From an uncultured Collinsella sp. (GTDB lineage Bacteria > Actinomycetota > Coriobacteriia > Coriobacteriales > Coriobacteriaceae), in contig CABSNA010000004.1 in NCBI GenBank assembly GCA_902478865.1, forward strand, positions 1 to 25,272: 25,272 nt of DNA, read 5' to 3'. Positions 1 to 7,062 of the stretch are shown piece by piece (positions within the stretch are counted from its first letter, which is position 1; each line of letters starts with the position of its first letter). The position numbers were made by a program, and so were the translations under genes. The notes below the pieces were generated by a model, which was not told the DNA's origin, searched no databases, and saw only the letters and a program-made list of their open reading frames with translations.

Positions 1-149
1 GGCTTTCCGCGCCATTCGGGATGATCGAGCATCTCCACGCTCGCAAAAAATGCATCGAGGTCCATGAGGCCCACCGCCGAACCCGTCCAGGGAGGCGGTG
101 TGACGCCCATGGCATCCTCATAACCGTATGTATGTTCGCGTCTTTCCAT
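1..149 (-). CDS. dinB: DNA polymerase IV (Y-family), N-terminal part, cut by the window edge
   Basis: Reading the minus strand from the ATG at 149 gives 49 codons that run off the window start. After about 25 non-conserved residues comes GLMDLDAFFASVE and then HPEWRGK. This is the palm-domain opening of Y-family polymerases: the first metal-binding Asp in the MDLDAFF segment, followed by the 'P.LRGKPV' region. The family performs error-prone translesion synthesis. The gene is divergent from rpsP, with about 200 bases between the starts. No Shine-Dalgarno sequence precedes the ATG, and a TATACT box lies 6 bases upstream, so the transcript may be leaderless. The identification rests on the N-terminus only, but that segment is highly characteristic. 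Confidence 0.85.
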   Translation of the reverse strand, partial: MERREHTYGYEDAMGVTPPPWTGSAVGLMDLDAFFASVEMLDHPEWRGK

Positions 150-155
150 GTCATG

Positions 156-161
156 AGTATA
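156..161 (-). promoter_or_regulatory. Candidate -10 box (TATACT) for the minus-strand dinB gene
   Basis: On the minus strand, TATACT ends 6 bases before the dinB ATG at 149. A start site at the usual distance would fall on or next to the A of the ATG, giving a leaderless mRNA. I see no convincing -35 at 16-18 bases, so this is tentative. Confidence 0.4.
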
Positions 162-193
162 CCGCGCAGCTCATGTGGGGTGCGTGTATGTGC

Positions 194-221
194 TTGCAAA
201 TCCCGAATTCTTGTCTAAGAT
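194..221 (+). promoter_or_regulatory. Candidate sigma-70-type promoter 1 for the rpsP operon
   Basis: TTGCAA (194-199), a 16-base spacer and TAAGAT (216-221) lie about 130 bases upstream of rpsP. Box spacing and sequence resemble a vegetative promoter. The candidate rplS promoter in this window has the same layout (TTGCAG, 16 bases, TATACT). Confidence 0.5.
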
Positions 222-265
222 ATGGATTTGCCCTCGACTACACCGAAGAAGTTGGTCTCACGGAC

Positions 266-294
266 TTCACCTGCCCGCGTCGATGGCGTATTAT
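266..294 (+). promoter_or_regulatory. Candidate promoter 2 for the rpsP operon
   Basis: TTCACC (266-271), a 17-base spacer and TATTAT (289-294). The -10 matches the consensus at five of six positions. Transcription would start near base 301, leaving a leader of about 50 bases before the rpsP start. It may act with or instead of the promoter at 194-221. Confidence 0.4.
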
Positions 295-350
295 GTTCAA
301 CTGTTTGTTTGTAGTTGCAGCCTAAAGCTGCTTGGTTGGAGGAGTTTCCT

Positions 351-692
351 TTGGCAGTCAAGATTCGCCTTGCTCGTCACGGCGCTAAGAAGCGTCCGTA
401 CTACCGTGTCGTCGTCGCCGATTCCCGCGCCCCGCGTGACGGTCGTATCATCGAGGAGGTTGGCCGCTACAACCCGATGACCGCCCCCAAGACCATCAAC
501 CTCGACCTCGAGAAGATCGCCGACTGGCAGTCCAAGGGCGCTCAGCTCACCGACGCCGTCGCCGCTCTGGTCAAGGCCGCCAACGAGGGCGAGAAGACCG
601 AGACCGTCGTCAAGAAGTCCAAGAAGCAGCTCGCCAAAGAGGCCGAGGCCGCTAAGGCTGCCGCTGAGGCCGCTGAGGGCGCCGAGGAGTAA
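351..692 (+). CDS. rpsP: 30S ribosomal protein S16
   Basis: This is a small-subunit ribosomal protein that binds 16S rRNA during 30S assembly. The protein of 113 residues begins MAVKIRLARHGAKKRPYYR, the standard S16 N-terminus, followed by the VVADSRAPRDGR and EEVGRYNP motifs. The last 30 or so residues form a Lys/Ala/Glu-rich tail (KKSKKQLAKEAEAAKAA), a low-complexity extension common in actinobacterial S16. The start is the TTG at 351: a strong GGAGGAG (338-344) sits 6 bases upstream and homology begins exactly there. The frame is open 12 codons further up to a TTG at 315, but that part has no S16 homology. It is the first gene of the rpsP-khpA-rimM-trmD-lepB cluster, behind two candidate promoters. 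Confidence 0.97.
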   Translation: MAVKIRLARHGAKKRPYYRVVVADSRAPRDGRIIEEVGRYNPMTAPKTINLDLEKIADWQSKGAQLTDAVAALVKAANEGEKTETVVKKSKKQLAKEAEAAKAAAEAAEGAEE

Positions 693-695
693 ATC

Positions 696-980
696 GTGCC
701 TGAGGTTGACGCTGCACAGCTCGAGGGTGAGGCAATGCTCTCAGATCGCATCGCCGATCTCGTCGAATATCTCGTTGTTCAGATCGTCGACGACCCGGAT
801 TCCGTGAGCCTTGAGGTCATCGATGGTGACGACGCCTCTACGATTGAGGTTTCGGTCGCCGAGGATGACGTCGCCAAGGTCATCGGCCGTCGTGGCCGTA
901 CCATCAAGGCCATTCGCACGCTCGCCCGTGCACTGGCCGCTCGCCTCGACACTGCTGTCGAGGTAGAGGTTCTGGGCTAG
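696..980 (+). CDS. khpA: KH-domain RNA-binding protein KhpA
   Basis: This is a small single-KH-domain protein of 94 residues from the GTG at 696. The KH signature VIGRRGRTIKAI contains the GxxG loop that contacts RNA, and DLVEYLVVQIVDDPDSV is the typical start of the family. KhpA proteins bind many RNAs, often with KhpB/EloR, and influence cell division and elongation in Gram-positives. The GTG lies 3 bases after the rpsP stop, with GAGGAG at 684-689. An alternative ATG at 735 (GAGGG at 723-727) would give 81 residues, closer to the usual family length of about 75-80, so the start is uncertain. The position between rpsP and rimM is the conserved one. Confidence 0.9.
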   Translation: MPEVDAAQLEGEAMLSDRIADLVEYLVVQIVDDPDSVSLEVIDGDDASTIEVSVAEDDVAKVIGRRGRTIKAIRTLARALAARLDTAVEVEVLG

Positions 981-984
981 GACC

Positions 985-1506
985 TTGAGGTCCCAGTACA
1001 AAAACATCGCCCGTGTGGTCAAGCCGCACGGAAGGAAGGGGGAGGTCCTCGCGCAGCCGCTGCGGGGGCTTCCTTCTGTATTGGAGCCGGGTATGCGCGT
1101 CGCCTTGACGCCGCCGGCACTCAAGCGCGACCGCTTTTGCAAGGTCGTGTCCGTCACCGATGCGGGCGATGGCGATCTGGTCTCGTTTGAGGGCATTGAC
1201 GACTTGACGGCCGCCGAGGGCATCACGGGATGCTATGTGCTGGCAAATCGTGACGACTTTGAGCTCGATTCGCTCGACGCCGCCTATACCGACCTTATGG
1301 GTCGCGAGGTGGTCGATGAACGCTTTGGCTCGCTTGGCACGATTGTCGAGATCATGTCGACGCCCGCCAACGATGTTTGGGTTGTCGAGGGTGATCGGTA
1401 CGGCGAGGTACTGATTCCCGTTATCGAGCAGGTTGTGCTCGATCTTCCCGACACAGGAACAATTTCCGTCCACGTTATGGACGGCTTGATCGATATGGAC
1501 AAGTAG
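985..1506 (+). CDS. rimM: 16S rRNA processing protein RimM
   Basis: RimM is a ribosome maturation factor that binds S19 and helps mature the head of the 30S subunit. The protein of 173 residues begins NIARVVKPHGRKGEV, the diagnostic RimM N-terminus (VVKPHGxxGEV). The C-terminal PRC-barrel shows DLMGREVVDE, a VWVVEG strand and the ending VLIPVIEQVVLDLP. The start is TTG at 985. An in-frame stop at 964-966 and the absence of any other start codon before the homology leave no better choice. AGGA at 979-982 overlaps the khpA stop, suggesting translational coupling. The gene lies 4 bases after khpA and 10 before trmD. Confidence 0.95.
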   Translation: MRSQYKNIARVVKPHGRKGEVLAQPLRGLPSVLEPGMRVALTPPALKRDRFCKVVSVTDAGDGDLVSFEGIDDLTAAEGITGCYVLANRDDFELDSLDAAYTDLMGREVVDERFGSLGTIVEIMSTPANDVWVVEGDRYGEVLIPVIEQVVLDLPDTGTISVHVMDGLIDMDK

Positions 1507-1516
1507 GGAGGACAGC

Positions 1517-2275
1517 ATGCTGATAGAGACCCTTTCGGTCTTTCCCGAGATGTTTGAGCCCGTCATGTCCACGTCGATTTTGGGCCGCGCCCGCAAGGCC
1601 GGCCTTTTTGATTTTAAGGCGTATAACCTGCGCGACTGGACGCACGACCGCCATCGTACCGTCGATGACGAGCCGTACGGCGGCGGGCAGGGCATGCTCA
1701 TGAAGGTCGAGCCTATCGCTGAGGCCATCGAAGCCATTAGCGCAGAGGGCCCCAAGCCCACTGTGGTGTTCTTTACCCCCTGTGGCGAGCCTTTTACGCA
1801 GCATGTGGCCGAGCGCCTGCTCAAAAGTGAGCGCCTGCTGTTTGTGTGCAGCCGTTACGAGGGCGTCGACGAGCGCGCGTATGCGTATGCCGACGAGCGT
1901 CTGTCGATTGGCGACTATGTGCTTACGGGTGGCGAGCTACCCGCCATGGTCGTTGCCGATGCCGTCGTACGCCTCATCCCCGGCGCCCTTGGTGACGAAA
2001 TGAGCAACGTCGACGAGTCGTTCTCAACCGCCGAGGACGGAGGCCTGCTCGAGTACGCGCAGTACACCCGTCCTGCCGAGTTCAACGGCGAGGGCGTGCC
2101 GCCGGTGCTCGTGAGCGGCGATCACGCCAAGGTCGATGCCTGGCGTCGCAAGAACGCCATCGAGCGCACCTGCCGCTGGCGTCCCGACCTGATCGAGACT
2201 GCGCGGCTCACGCCCGAGGAGCGCGCTTACGCGCAGGAGATCCTTGACGCTTCGTATTCGCAGAGCGAGGAGTGA
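1517..2275 (+). CDS. trmD: tRNA (guanine37-N1)-methyltransferase TrmD
   Basis: TrmD methylates N1 of G37 next to the anticodon using S-adenosylmethionine, which prevents +1 frameshifting. The protein of 252 residues carries the SPOUT trefoil-knot motifs: LSVFPEMFEPV at the N-terminus, DDEPYGGGQGMLMK, SRYEGVDERA, and SIGDYVLTGGELPA in the knot that binds the cofactor. Length matches the family (about 250). The start is ATG 1517 with GGGAGGA at 1506-1512. The C-terminal part (EYAQYTRPAEFNGEGVPPVL) is also canonical. The stop overlaps the SD region of lepB. In most bacteria rplS comes next; here it lies about 7.7 kb downstream. Confidence 0.97.
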   Translation: MLIETLSVFPEMFEPVMSTSILGRARKAGLFDFKAYNLRDWTHDRHRTVDDEPYGGGQGMLMKVEPIAEAIEAISAEGPKPTVVFFTPCGEPFTQHVAERLLKSERLLFVCSRYEGVDERAYAYADERLSIGDYVLTGGELPAMVVADAVVRLIPGALGDEMSNVDESFSTAEDGGLLEYAQYTRPAEFNGEGVPPVLVSGDHAKVDAWRRKNAIERTCRWRPDLIETARLTPEERAYAQEILDASYSQSEE

Positions 2276-2277
2276 GT

Positions 2278-2841
2278 ATGGTTCCTACGCAACATTCCGC
2301 GTTGAGGGGCGCTTTTGAGTGGATCGCGGTCATCGCGATTGCGCTTGTGGCCACCTTCCTGATCCGCACCTTTGTGGTCGAGCCCTTTGTGGTACCCACC
2401 GGCTCCATGGAGGACACGATCGAGATTGGCGACCAGATCCTGGCACAAAAGGTGAGCCTCGAGCTCGGTCAGCCCGTCAAACAGGGTGATATCGTGGTGT
2501 TCCACAACCCCGATGTCACTTCCGAGCATGATGTTCTTGTCAAGCGTGTTATTGCCACGGCCGGCCAGACGGTCGACCTGCAGGACGGCAAGGTGGTCGT
2601 TGACGGCCAAGCGCTCGACGAGGACTATACGACGGGCATGAGCTGGCCACTTTCGGTCCAAGCACCCGGCACTCAGGTAAGCTATCCCTACACCGTTCCC
2701 GACGGGTGCGTGTGGGTGATGGGCGACAACCGCGAAAACTCTGCCGACTCACGCTACTTTGGTCCCGTCGATCGCTCTGATTTGATTGCTGTGGCACTCG
2801 TTCGCTACTGGCCGCTCAACCGCATCGGCGCTATCGACTAA
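2278..2841 (+). CDS. lepB: Signal peptidase I
   Basis: This is a membrane-anchored serine protease that removes signal peptides from exported proteins. The 187-residue protein has one N-terminal transmembrane segment at residues 15-34. The active-site region PTGSMEDTI contains the nucleophile Ser43, and LVKRVIATAG contains the general base Lys89. The C-terminal box MGDNRENSADSR is standard. It is the short Gram-positive type. ATG 2278 is chosen because GAGGAG (2267-2272) lies 5 bases upstream. The GTG at 2272 is in frame but falls inside that SD sequence. Translation is probably coupled to trmD, whose stop is at 2273-2275. In actinobacteria lepB usually follows rplS; here it precedes the glyQS block. 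Confidence 0.95.
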   Translation: MVPTQHSALRGAFEWIAVIAIALVATFLIRTFVVEPFVVPTGSMEDTIEIGDQILAQKVSLELGQPVKQGDIVVFHNPDVTSEHDVLVKRVIATAGQTVDLQDGKVVVDGQALDEDYTTGMSWPLSVQAPGTQVSYPYTVPDGCVWVMGDNRENSADSRYFGPVDRSDLIAVALVRYWPLNRIGAID

Positions 2842-2900
2842 AAACCGCTATAGTACAGTACCTAACCGTGTAATCGTTTCGACGAGGGGATATTAGAGGC

Positions 2901-3812
2901 ATGAACGCTTCATCGCTTTCCTTCCAAGACATCATCCTGCGCCTCCAGCAGTACTGGGGCGAGCAGGGCTGCGTCATTATGCAGCCCTATGACTCCGAGG
3001 TCGGTGCCGGTACCTTCCATACCGCGACCACGCTGCGCTCGCTCGGTCCCGCCGAGTGGCGCACCTGCTATGCGCAGCCTTGCCGCCGTCCCGCCGACGG
3101 CCGCTACGGCGAGAACCCCAACCGCATGCAGCACTACTATCAGTTCCAGGTGCTCATCAAGCCCTCACCGGTCAACGCCCAGGAGCTTTACCTGGGGTCT
3201 CTTGCCGCTATCGGTCTGGACCCCAACGACCATGACGTCCGCTTTGTCGAGGACGACTGGGAGAGCCCGACGCTCGGCGCCTGGGGCCTTGGCTGGGAGG
3301 TCTGGCTCAACGGCATGGAGGTCACGCAGTTTACGTACTTCCAGCAGGTAGGCGGCATCGAGGTCGACCCCGTACCCGTCGAGATCACCTATGGCCTAGA
3401 GCGCATTGCCATGTATGCGCAGGGCGTTAACTCGGTCTACGACTTGGTGTGGAGCTACCTGCCCGACGGCACGCCCATGACCTATGGCGACGTGTTCCTC
3501 GAGAACGAGCGCGAGTTCAGTGCCTATAACTTTGAGGTCGCCAACGTCGAGATGATGCGTCAGAAGTTTGACGACTACGAGGCCGAGTGTCATTCCTGCC
3601 TTGAGCGCAAGCTGCCGCTGCCCGCATACGACTGCGTCATGAAGTGCAGCCATGCCTTCAACCTGCTCGATGCCCGCGGTGCGCTGTCCGCGGTCGAGCG
3701 TGCCAACTACATCCTGCGCGTCCGCGCCGTCGCCAAGGCGTGCTGCGAGGCCTATATGGCCGAGGTCGCCGGAATCAACGAGAATGCCGATCAGGAAGGC
3801 GAGGTGGCGTAA
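2901..3812 (+). CDS. glyQ: Glycyl-tRNA synthetase alpha subunit
   Basis: This is the catalytic subunit of the alpha2beta2 (bacterial) glycyl-tRNA synthetase, a class II enzyme that charges tRNA-Gly using ATP. The 303-residue protein, the same length as the E. coli subunit, starts with LSFQDIILRLQQYWGEQGC. It contains GAGTFHTATTLRSLGP, the motif 2 region NRMQHYYQFQV, and motif 3 in ITYGLERIAMY. The ATG at 2901 follows GAGGGG in the 60-base gap after lepB. That gap holds TATAGT (2849-2854) but no clear -35. glyS follows after 3 bases. Typical Actinobacteria use a single-chain GlyRS, so the two-subunit form is a taxonomic clue. Confidence 0.97.
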   Translation: MNASSLSFQDIILRLQQYWGEQGCVIMQPYDSEVGAGTFHTATTLRSLGPAEWRTCYAQPCRRPADGRYGENPNRMQHYYQFQVLIKPSPVNAQELYLGSLAAIGLDPNDHDVRFVEDDWESPTLGAWGLGWEVWLNGMEVTQFTYFQQVGGIEVDPVPVEITYGLERIAMYAQGVNSVYDLVWSYLPDGTPMTYGDVFLENEREFSAYNFEVANVEMMRQKFDDYEAECHSCLERKLPLPAYDCVMKCSHAFNLLDARGALSAVERANYILRVRAVAKACCEAYMAEVAGINENADQEGEVA

Positions 3813-3815
3813 GCC

Positions 3816-5912
3816 ATGGCAGACGCTAAGGATTTCCTGTTTGAGATCGGTACGGAGGAAATGCCCTCCGCACCGCTGAACAATGCCGTCAAGCAGCTTG
3901 GCACCATGATCGCCAAGGGCCTCGACGAGGCCGGTCTGGCCCATGGCGAGGTCCGCGTGATCTCGAGCCCGCGTCGTCTGGCTGCGCTCGTGGCCAACGT
4001 CGCCACCGCGACCGATGAGGTCCATGAGGTCAAGCGCGGTCCCGCGGCAAACATTGCCTTTGATGCCGACGGCAACGCCACCAAGGCCGCTCAGGGCTTC
4101 GCCCGCAAGTGCGATGTGGCTGCCGAGGATCTGGTTCGACGCGAGGACACTGACGGCCGCGAGTACGTGTTCGCCGAGAAGAATATTCCCTCCGCACCGG
4201 CTACCCCGATCCTGACGGCCCTGTGCGAGAAGACCATCGCCGGCCTGCAGTGGCCCAACTACCGCAGCCAGCGCTGGGGCCACGAGCACGCTACGTTTGT
4301 TCGTCCGGTCCGTTGGATCTGCTGCCTTTTGGGCGAGGACGTCGTGCCCGTGTCGTTTGCCGACGTGACGAGTGGCAACACCACGCGTGGTCATCGCGTA
4401 CTTGGCCCCGGTGACCATGTGGTCGCCAGCCCCGCTGTTTACGAGCAGGTGCTTGAGGACGCCGGCGTGCTTTCTGCCGAGCGTCGTCGTGAGGCCATCC
4501 TTGCCGGCATCGCCGAGGTCGAGGCCGCTCGCCCCGGCTGCCATGTCGACACGCCCAAGAAGGTCTTTGAGGAGGTCATCAATCTCTGCGAGTGGCCGAC
4601 GGTGCTCGTTGGTACCTTCGATGAGGAGTTCCTCAAGGTCCCGCACGAGATCATCTGCGAGTCTATGCTCACCAACCAGCGCTACTTCCCGATCTATGAC
4701 GGCGAGGGCAAGCTCACGCGTGAGTTCGTGGTCGTTTCCAACAGCAAGCCCGAGAATGCCGAGCGTGTGATCGATGGCAACGAGCGCGTCGTGCGCGCCC
4801 GTCTGGACGACGCCAAGTTCTTCTACGAGGAGGACCTTAAGATCTCCCTCGACGAGTTCCGCGAGCGTCTGGCCAAGGTCGCCTTCCAGGAGAAGCTTGG
4901 TAGCGTGCTCGCCAAGTCCGAGCGCATTGAGCAGCTCGCGCTCGCCATCGCCCGCGAGGCCCATCTGGGCGCCCACCTGGCTGCCGATGCCGCACGCGCC
5001 GCGCACCTGTGCAAGGCCGACCTGGTGTCCAACGCCGTCGTCGAGTTCACGAGCCAGCAGGGCGTAATGGGTGGTTATTACGCCAGCGCGATGGGGGAGA
5101 ACGACGAGGTCGCCCACGCCATTCGCGATCATTATCGTCCCCGCTTTGCCGGTGATGAGCTGCCCGAGGGCACCGCTGGCTGCATCGTGGCCTGTGCCGA
5201 CAAGCTCGATACCATTGCCGGTATCTTTGCCATCGGCGAGCCCCCGACCGGTTCTTCCGATCCGTACGCGCTGCGTCGCGCCGCCATCGGCATCATCAAC
5301 ATCCTGCGCGATCGCCTGCCGATTGACCCCACGTCGCTGATTGACTTTGCGCTCCAGCTCTATAGCGAGCAGGGCATTGAGTTTGATGCCGCCGAGGTCG
5401 CCCAGCAGGTCCGCGACTTCTTCCACGGCCGCCTGGTGAGCATGGCCCGCGATGAGAAGATTCCGGCCGATACCGTCGCCGCCGTCTCTGCGGTGCACAT
5501 CATCGCCCCGTCCGTCTTCTTCGCCCGCTGCGCCGCGCTCGACGAGGCCCGCAAGAACGACGCCGAGACCTTCGACAACCTGGCTACCGCCTATGCCCGC
5601 GCCGCGCACATCTCCAAGCCCGAGCTGGGTGCGGAGTACGACCGCAGCCTGATGGGCGAGGTTGAGCTCGCGCTCGCCGACGCCTCCGAGGCTGCTCAGA
5701 CCGCTGTCGATGCCGCCCTCGCTACCGAGGATTACCCGGCCGCATTTGCCGCCCTTGCCGCCCTGCGTGCCCCCATCGACCGTTTCTTCGATGAGGTCAT
5801 GGTCATGGACAAGGACGAGCAGCTCCGCGATAATCGCCTTAAGCTGCTCAACCGCTTCGAGGCCGTTTTCTCCGGCATCGCCAACATCGGTGAGCTTGCC
5901 CGCAAAAAGTAA
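3816..5912 (+). CDS. glyS: Glycyl-tRNA synthetase beta subunit
   Basis: This is the tRNA-binding partner of GlyQ in the heterotetrameric synthetase. The 698-residue protein (E. coli about 690) opens with DFLFEIGTEEMPS and continues through SSPRRLAALV and GPAANIAFDADGNATKAAQGFAR. It then shows WGHEHATFVRPVRWI, the long central region with LTNQRYFP and QGVMGGYYA, then SDPYALRRAAIGI, and a C-terminal helical anticodon-binding domain ending NRLKLLNRFEAVFSGIANI. All landmarks of the family appear in order, with no frameshift. The ATG at 3816 follows the glyQ stop by 3 bases. An 859-codon open frame on the opposite strand across this gene is a by-product of GC-rich codon bias. Confidence 0.97.
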   Translation: MADAKDFLFEIGTEEMPSAPLNNAVKQLGTMIAKGLDEAGLAHGEVRVISSPRRLAALVANVATATDEVHEVKRGPAANIAFDADGNATKAAQGFARKCDVAAEDLVRREDTDGREYVFAEKNIPSAPATPILTALCEKTIAGLQWPNYRSQRWGHEHATFVRPVRWICCLLGEDVVPVSFADVTSGNTTRGHRVLGPGDHVVASPAVYEQVLEDAGVLSAERRREAILAGIAEVEAARPGCHVDTPKKVFEEVINLCEWPTVLVGTFDEEFLKVPHEIICESMLTNQRYFPIYDGEGKLTREFVVVSNSKPENAERVIDGNERVVRARLDDAKFFYEEDLKISLDEFRERLAKVAFQEKLGSVLAKSERIEQLALAIAREAHLGAHLAADAARAAHLCKADLVSNAVVEFTSQQGVMGGYYASAMGENDEVAHAIRDHYRPRFAGDELPEGTAGCIVACADKLDTIAGIFAIGEPPTGSSDPYALRRAAIGIINILRDRLPIDPTSLIDFALQLYSEQGIEFDAAEVAQQVRDFFHGRLVSMARDEKIPADTVAAVSAVHIIAPSVFFARCAALDEARKNDAETFDNLATAYARAAHISKPELGAEYDRSLMGEVELALADASEAAQTAVDAALATEDYPAAFAALAALRAPIDRFFDEVMVMDKDEQLRDNRLKLLNRFEAVFSGIANIGELARKK

Positions 5913-5919
5913 GCCAGCC

Positions 5920-5940
5920 TGCGCGTAAGCGCAAAAGGAG
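5920..5940 (+). promoter_or_regulatory. Small GNRA-loop hairpin directly before the ppsR ribosome binding site
   Basis: TGCGC (5920-5924), a GTAA loop and GCGCA (5929-5933) form a 5-bp stem with a GNRA-type tetraloop. The loop is followed immediately by AAGGAG (5935-5940), the Shine-Dalgarno sequence for ppsR. The pairing is seen in the sequence; any effect on translation or mRNA stability is a guess. Confidence 0.35.
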
Positions 5941-5946
5941 CCCCGC

Positions 5947-6813
5947 ATGGATTGCCCGGTCACCGCTCGTCCCACCGTTATCGTTATCTCCGACTCGCTC
6001 GGTGATACCGCTTGTGAGGTGGTGCTTGCGGCGTCCGGGCAATTTGATGAAGGGGCTTTTCATCTTTTGCGCCTGCCCAAGGTGAACTCGGTGGAGCAGG
6101 TCAAGTCGTTTGTGGGTCCGCGTGTGGATGCGGGCTATCGCGATATTGCCGTGTTTCATACCATTGTCGATCCGGCGCTTCGCGCCCGCGTGCTCGATTA
6201 CCTGGGCATGCTGCATATTCGTTCGGTCGACCTGATTGGCCCGACGCTTGCCGTGCTGTCGTCGCTTATCGGTGCGTCGCCCAAGGGCGTCGCGGGTGTG
6301 ATTCACAAGACCGATGACCGCTATTTCCATCGCATCGAGGCCATGGAGTATTTCGTTGAGCACGATGACGGGCGCGGCTGCGACGATCTGTCGGGTGCCG
6401 ATATCGTGCTGCTGGGCGTATCGCGCACGTCCAAGACGCCGCTGTCGATGTTTTTGGCCTTTCAAGGTTACAAGGTTGCCAATGTTCCGTTGGCCCATGG
6501 CATGGAGCCGCCCAAGTCAATTTACGAGGTCGACCCGATGCGTTTGTTTGGCCTGATTTCGACCGTCGACGTTATTTCCGAGATTCGCGATAGCCGCTTG
6601 GGCGATGACTACGCCCGTGCCGTTGCCGGCTCCTATGCCGAGCCCGAGAGCGTGCGCAGCGAGCTCGAGGAAGCTCGTGCCCTCATGAAGCGCCTAGGCT
6701 GCTTTGTGGTGCGTACCGACGGCAAGGCCATCGAGGAAAGCGCTGCCGAGATCATTAGCCACTTGGAGGAAATCCAAGAAGCCCGCGCCCGCCGCGCCGC
6801 CCGTCGAGCCTAA
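5947..6813 (+). CDS. ppsR: Pyruvate, phosphate dikinase regulatory protein (PDRP, DUF299 family)
   Basis: This is a bifunctional regulator that inactivates PPDK by ADP-dependent phosphorylation of a Thr next to the catalytic His, and reactivates it by Pi-dependent dephosphorylation. The 288-residue protein begins VIVISDSLGDTA and contains FHTIVD. It carries the family-specific stretch HKTDDRYFHRIEAMEYFVEHDDG and the P-loop GVSRTSKTP at residues 157-165. The tail is rich in Arg and Ala. ATG 5947 has AAGGAG at 5935-5940. It lies between glyS and ppdK. The closest family alternative regulates PEP synthase, but the PPDK gene immediately downstream makes PPDK the likely substrate. A glyS-linked DUF299 gene also occurs in Bacillus (yqfL). 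Confidence 0.93.
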   Translation: MDCPVTARPTVIVISDSLGDTACEVVLAASGQFDEGAFHLLRLPKVNSVEQVKSFVGPRVDAGYRDIAVFHTIVDPALRARVLDYLGMLHIRSVDLIGPTLAVLSSLIGASPKGVAGVIHKTDDRYFHRIEAMEYFVEHDDGRGCDDLSGADIVLLGVSRTSKTPLSMFLAFQGYKVANVPLAHGMEPPKSIYEVDPMRLFGLISTVDVISEIRDSRLGDDYARAVAGSYAEPESVRSELEEARALMKRLGCFVVRTDGKAIEESAAEIISHLEEIQEARARRAARRA

Positions 6814-6857
6814 TAGTAGCAGCATTTTGATAAAGCGATTTAGCAAAAATATCGCAT

Positions 6858-6887
6858 CTGACCTGCACTCTCTTACAGTGGTATCTT
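6858..6887 (+). promoter_or_regulatory. Candidate promoter for ppdK
   Basis: CTGACC (6858-6863), an 18-base spacer and TATCTT (6882-6887) lie in the 250-base gap between ppsR and ppdK. The expected start near 6894 leaves a leader of about 170 bases. A second possible -10, TATAGT, is at 6982-6987 but has no recognisable -35. Confidence 0.4.
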
Positions 6888-6892
6888 CATAA

Positions 6893-6940
6893 GGTAACCA
6901 CCTTTATCTACCGTTTACCGCCAGTTTTAGCACGTTTACC
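6893..6940 (+). promoter_or_regulatory. Operator-like phased repeats upstream of ppdK
   Basis: Two exact copies of CGTTTACC, at 6912-6919 and 6933-6940, are 21 bases apart, or two helical turns. An imperfect inverted copy, GGTAACCA (6893-6900), lies 19 bases before the first. The cluster begins at the start site predicted from the promoter at 6858-6887, a position that suits a repressor. The protein that would bind is unknown. Confidence 0.35.
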
Positions 6941-7062
6941 AAACCGCGCACCCTCTGCTCAAGCCTGCCCAAAACGCGCCGTATAGTTCCCTCACGGCCC
7001 GCATCCGGTGGGTCGATTCGTTACCACGGTCGTGCGCGTAAGTGCATGGAAGGGGAAGTATC

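Noticed and set aside
21..218. Small plus-strand open frames in the first 300 bases
   Set aside because: They overlap the minus-strand dinB start and the rpsP promoter region, have no SD or family resemblance, and are probably chance.
3396..5975. 859-codon open frame on the minus strand opposite glyQ/glyS
   Set aside because: It lies wholly opposite well-identified genes, shows no recognisable domain, and is rich in Gly, Leu, Val, Ala and Asp, as expected when C/G-ending codons on the other strand suppress stops. It has no plausible SD context.
6837..6855. GCGAT/ATCGC hairpin after ppsR considered as a terminator
   Set aside because: The stem is only 5 bp with an 11-base loop and no T tract follows, so it is too weak.
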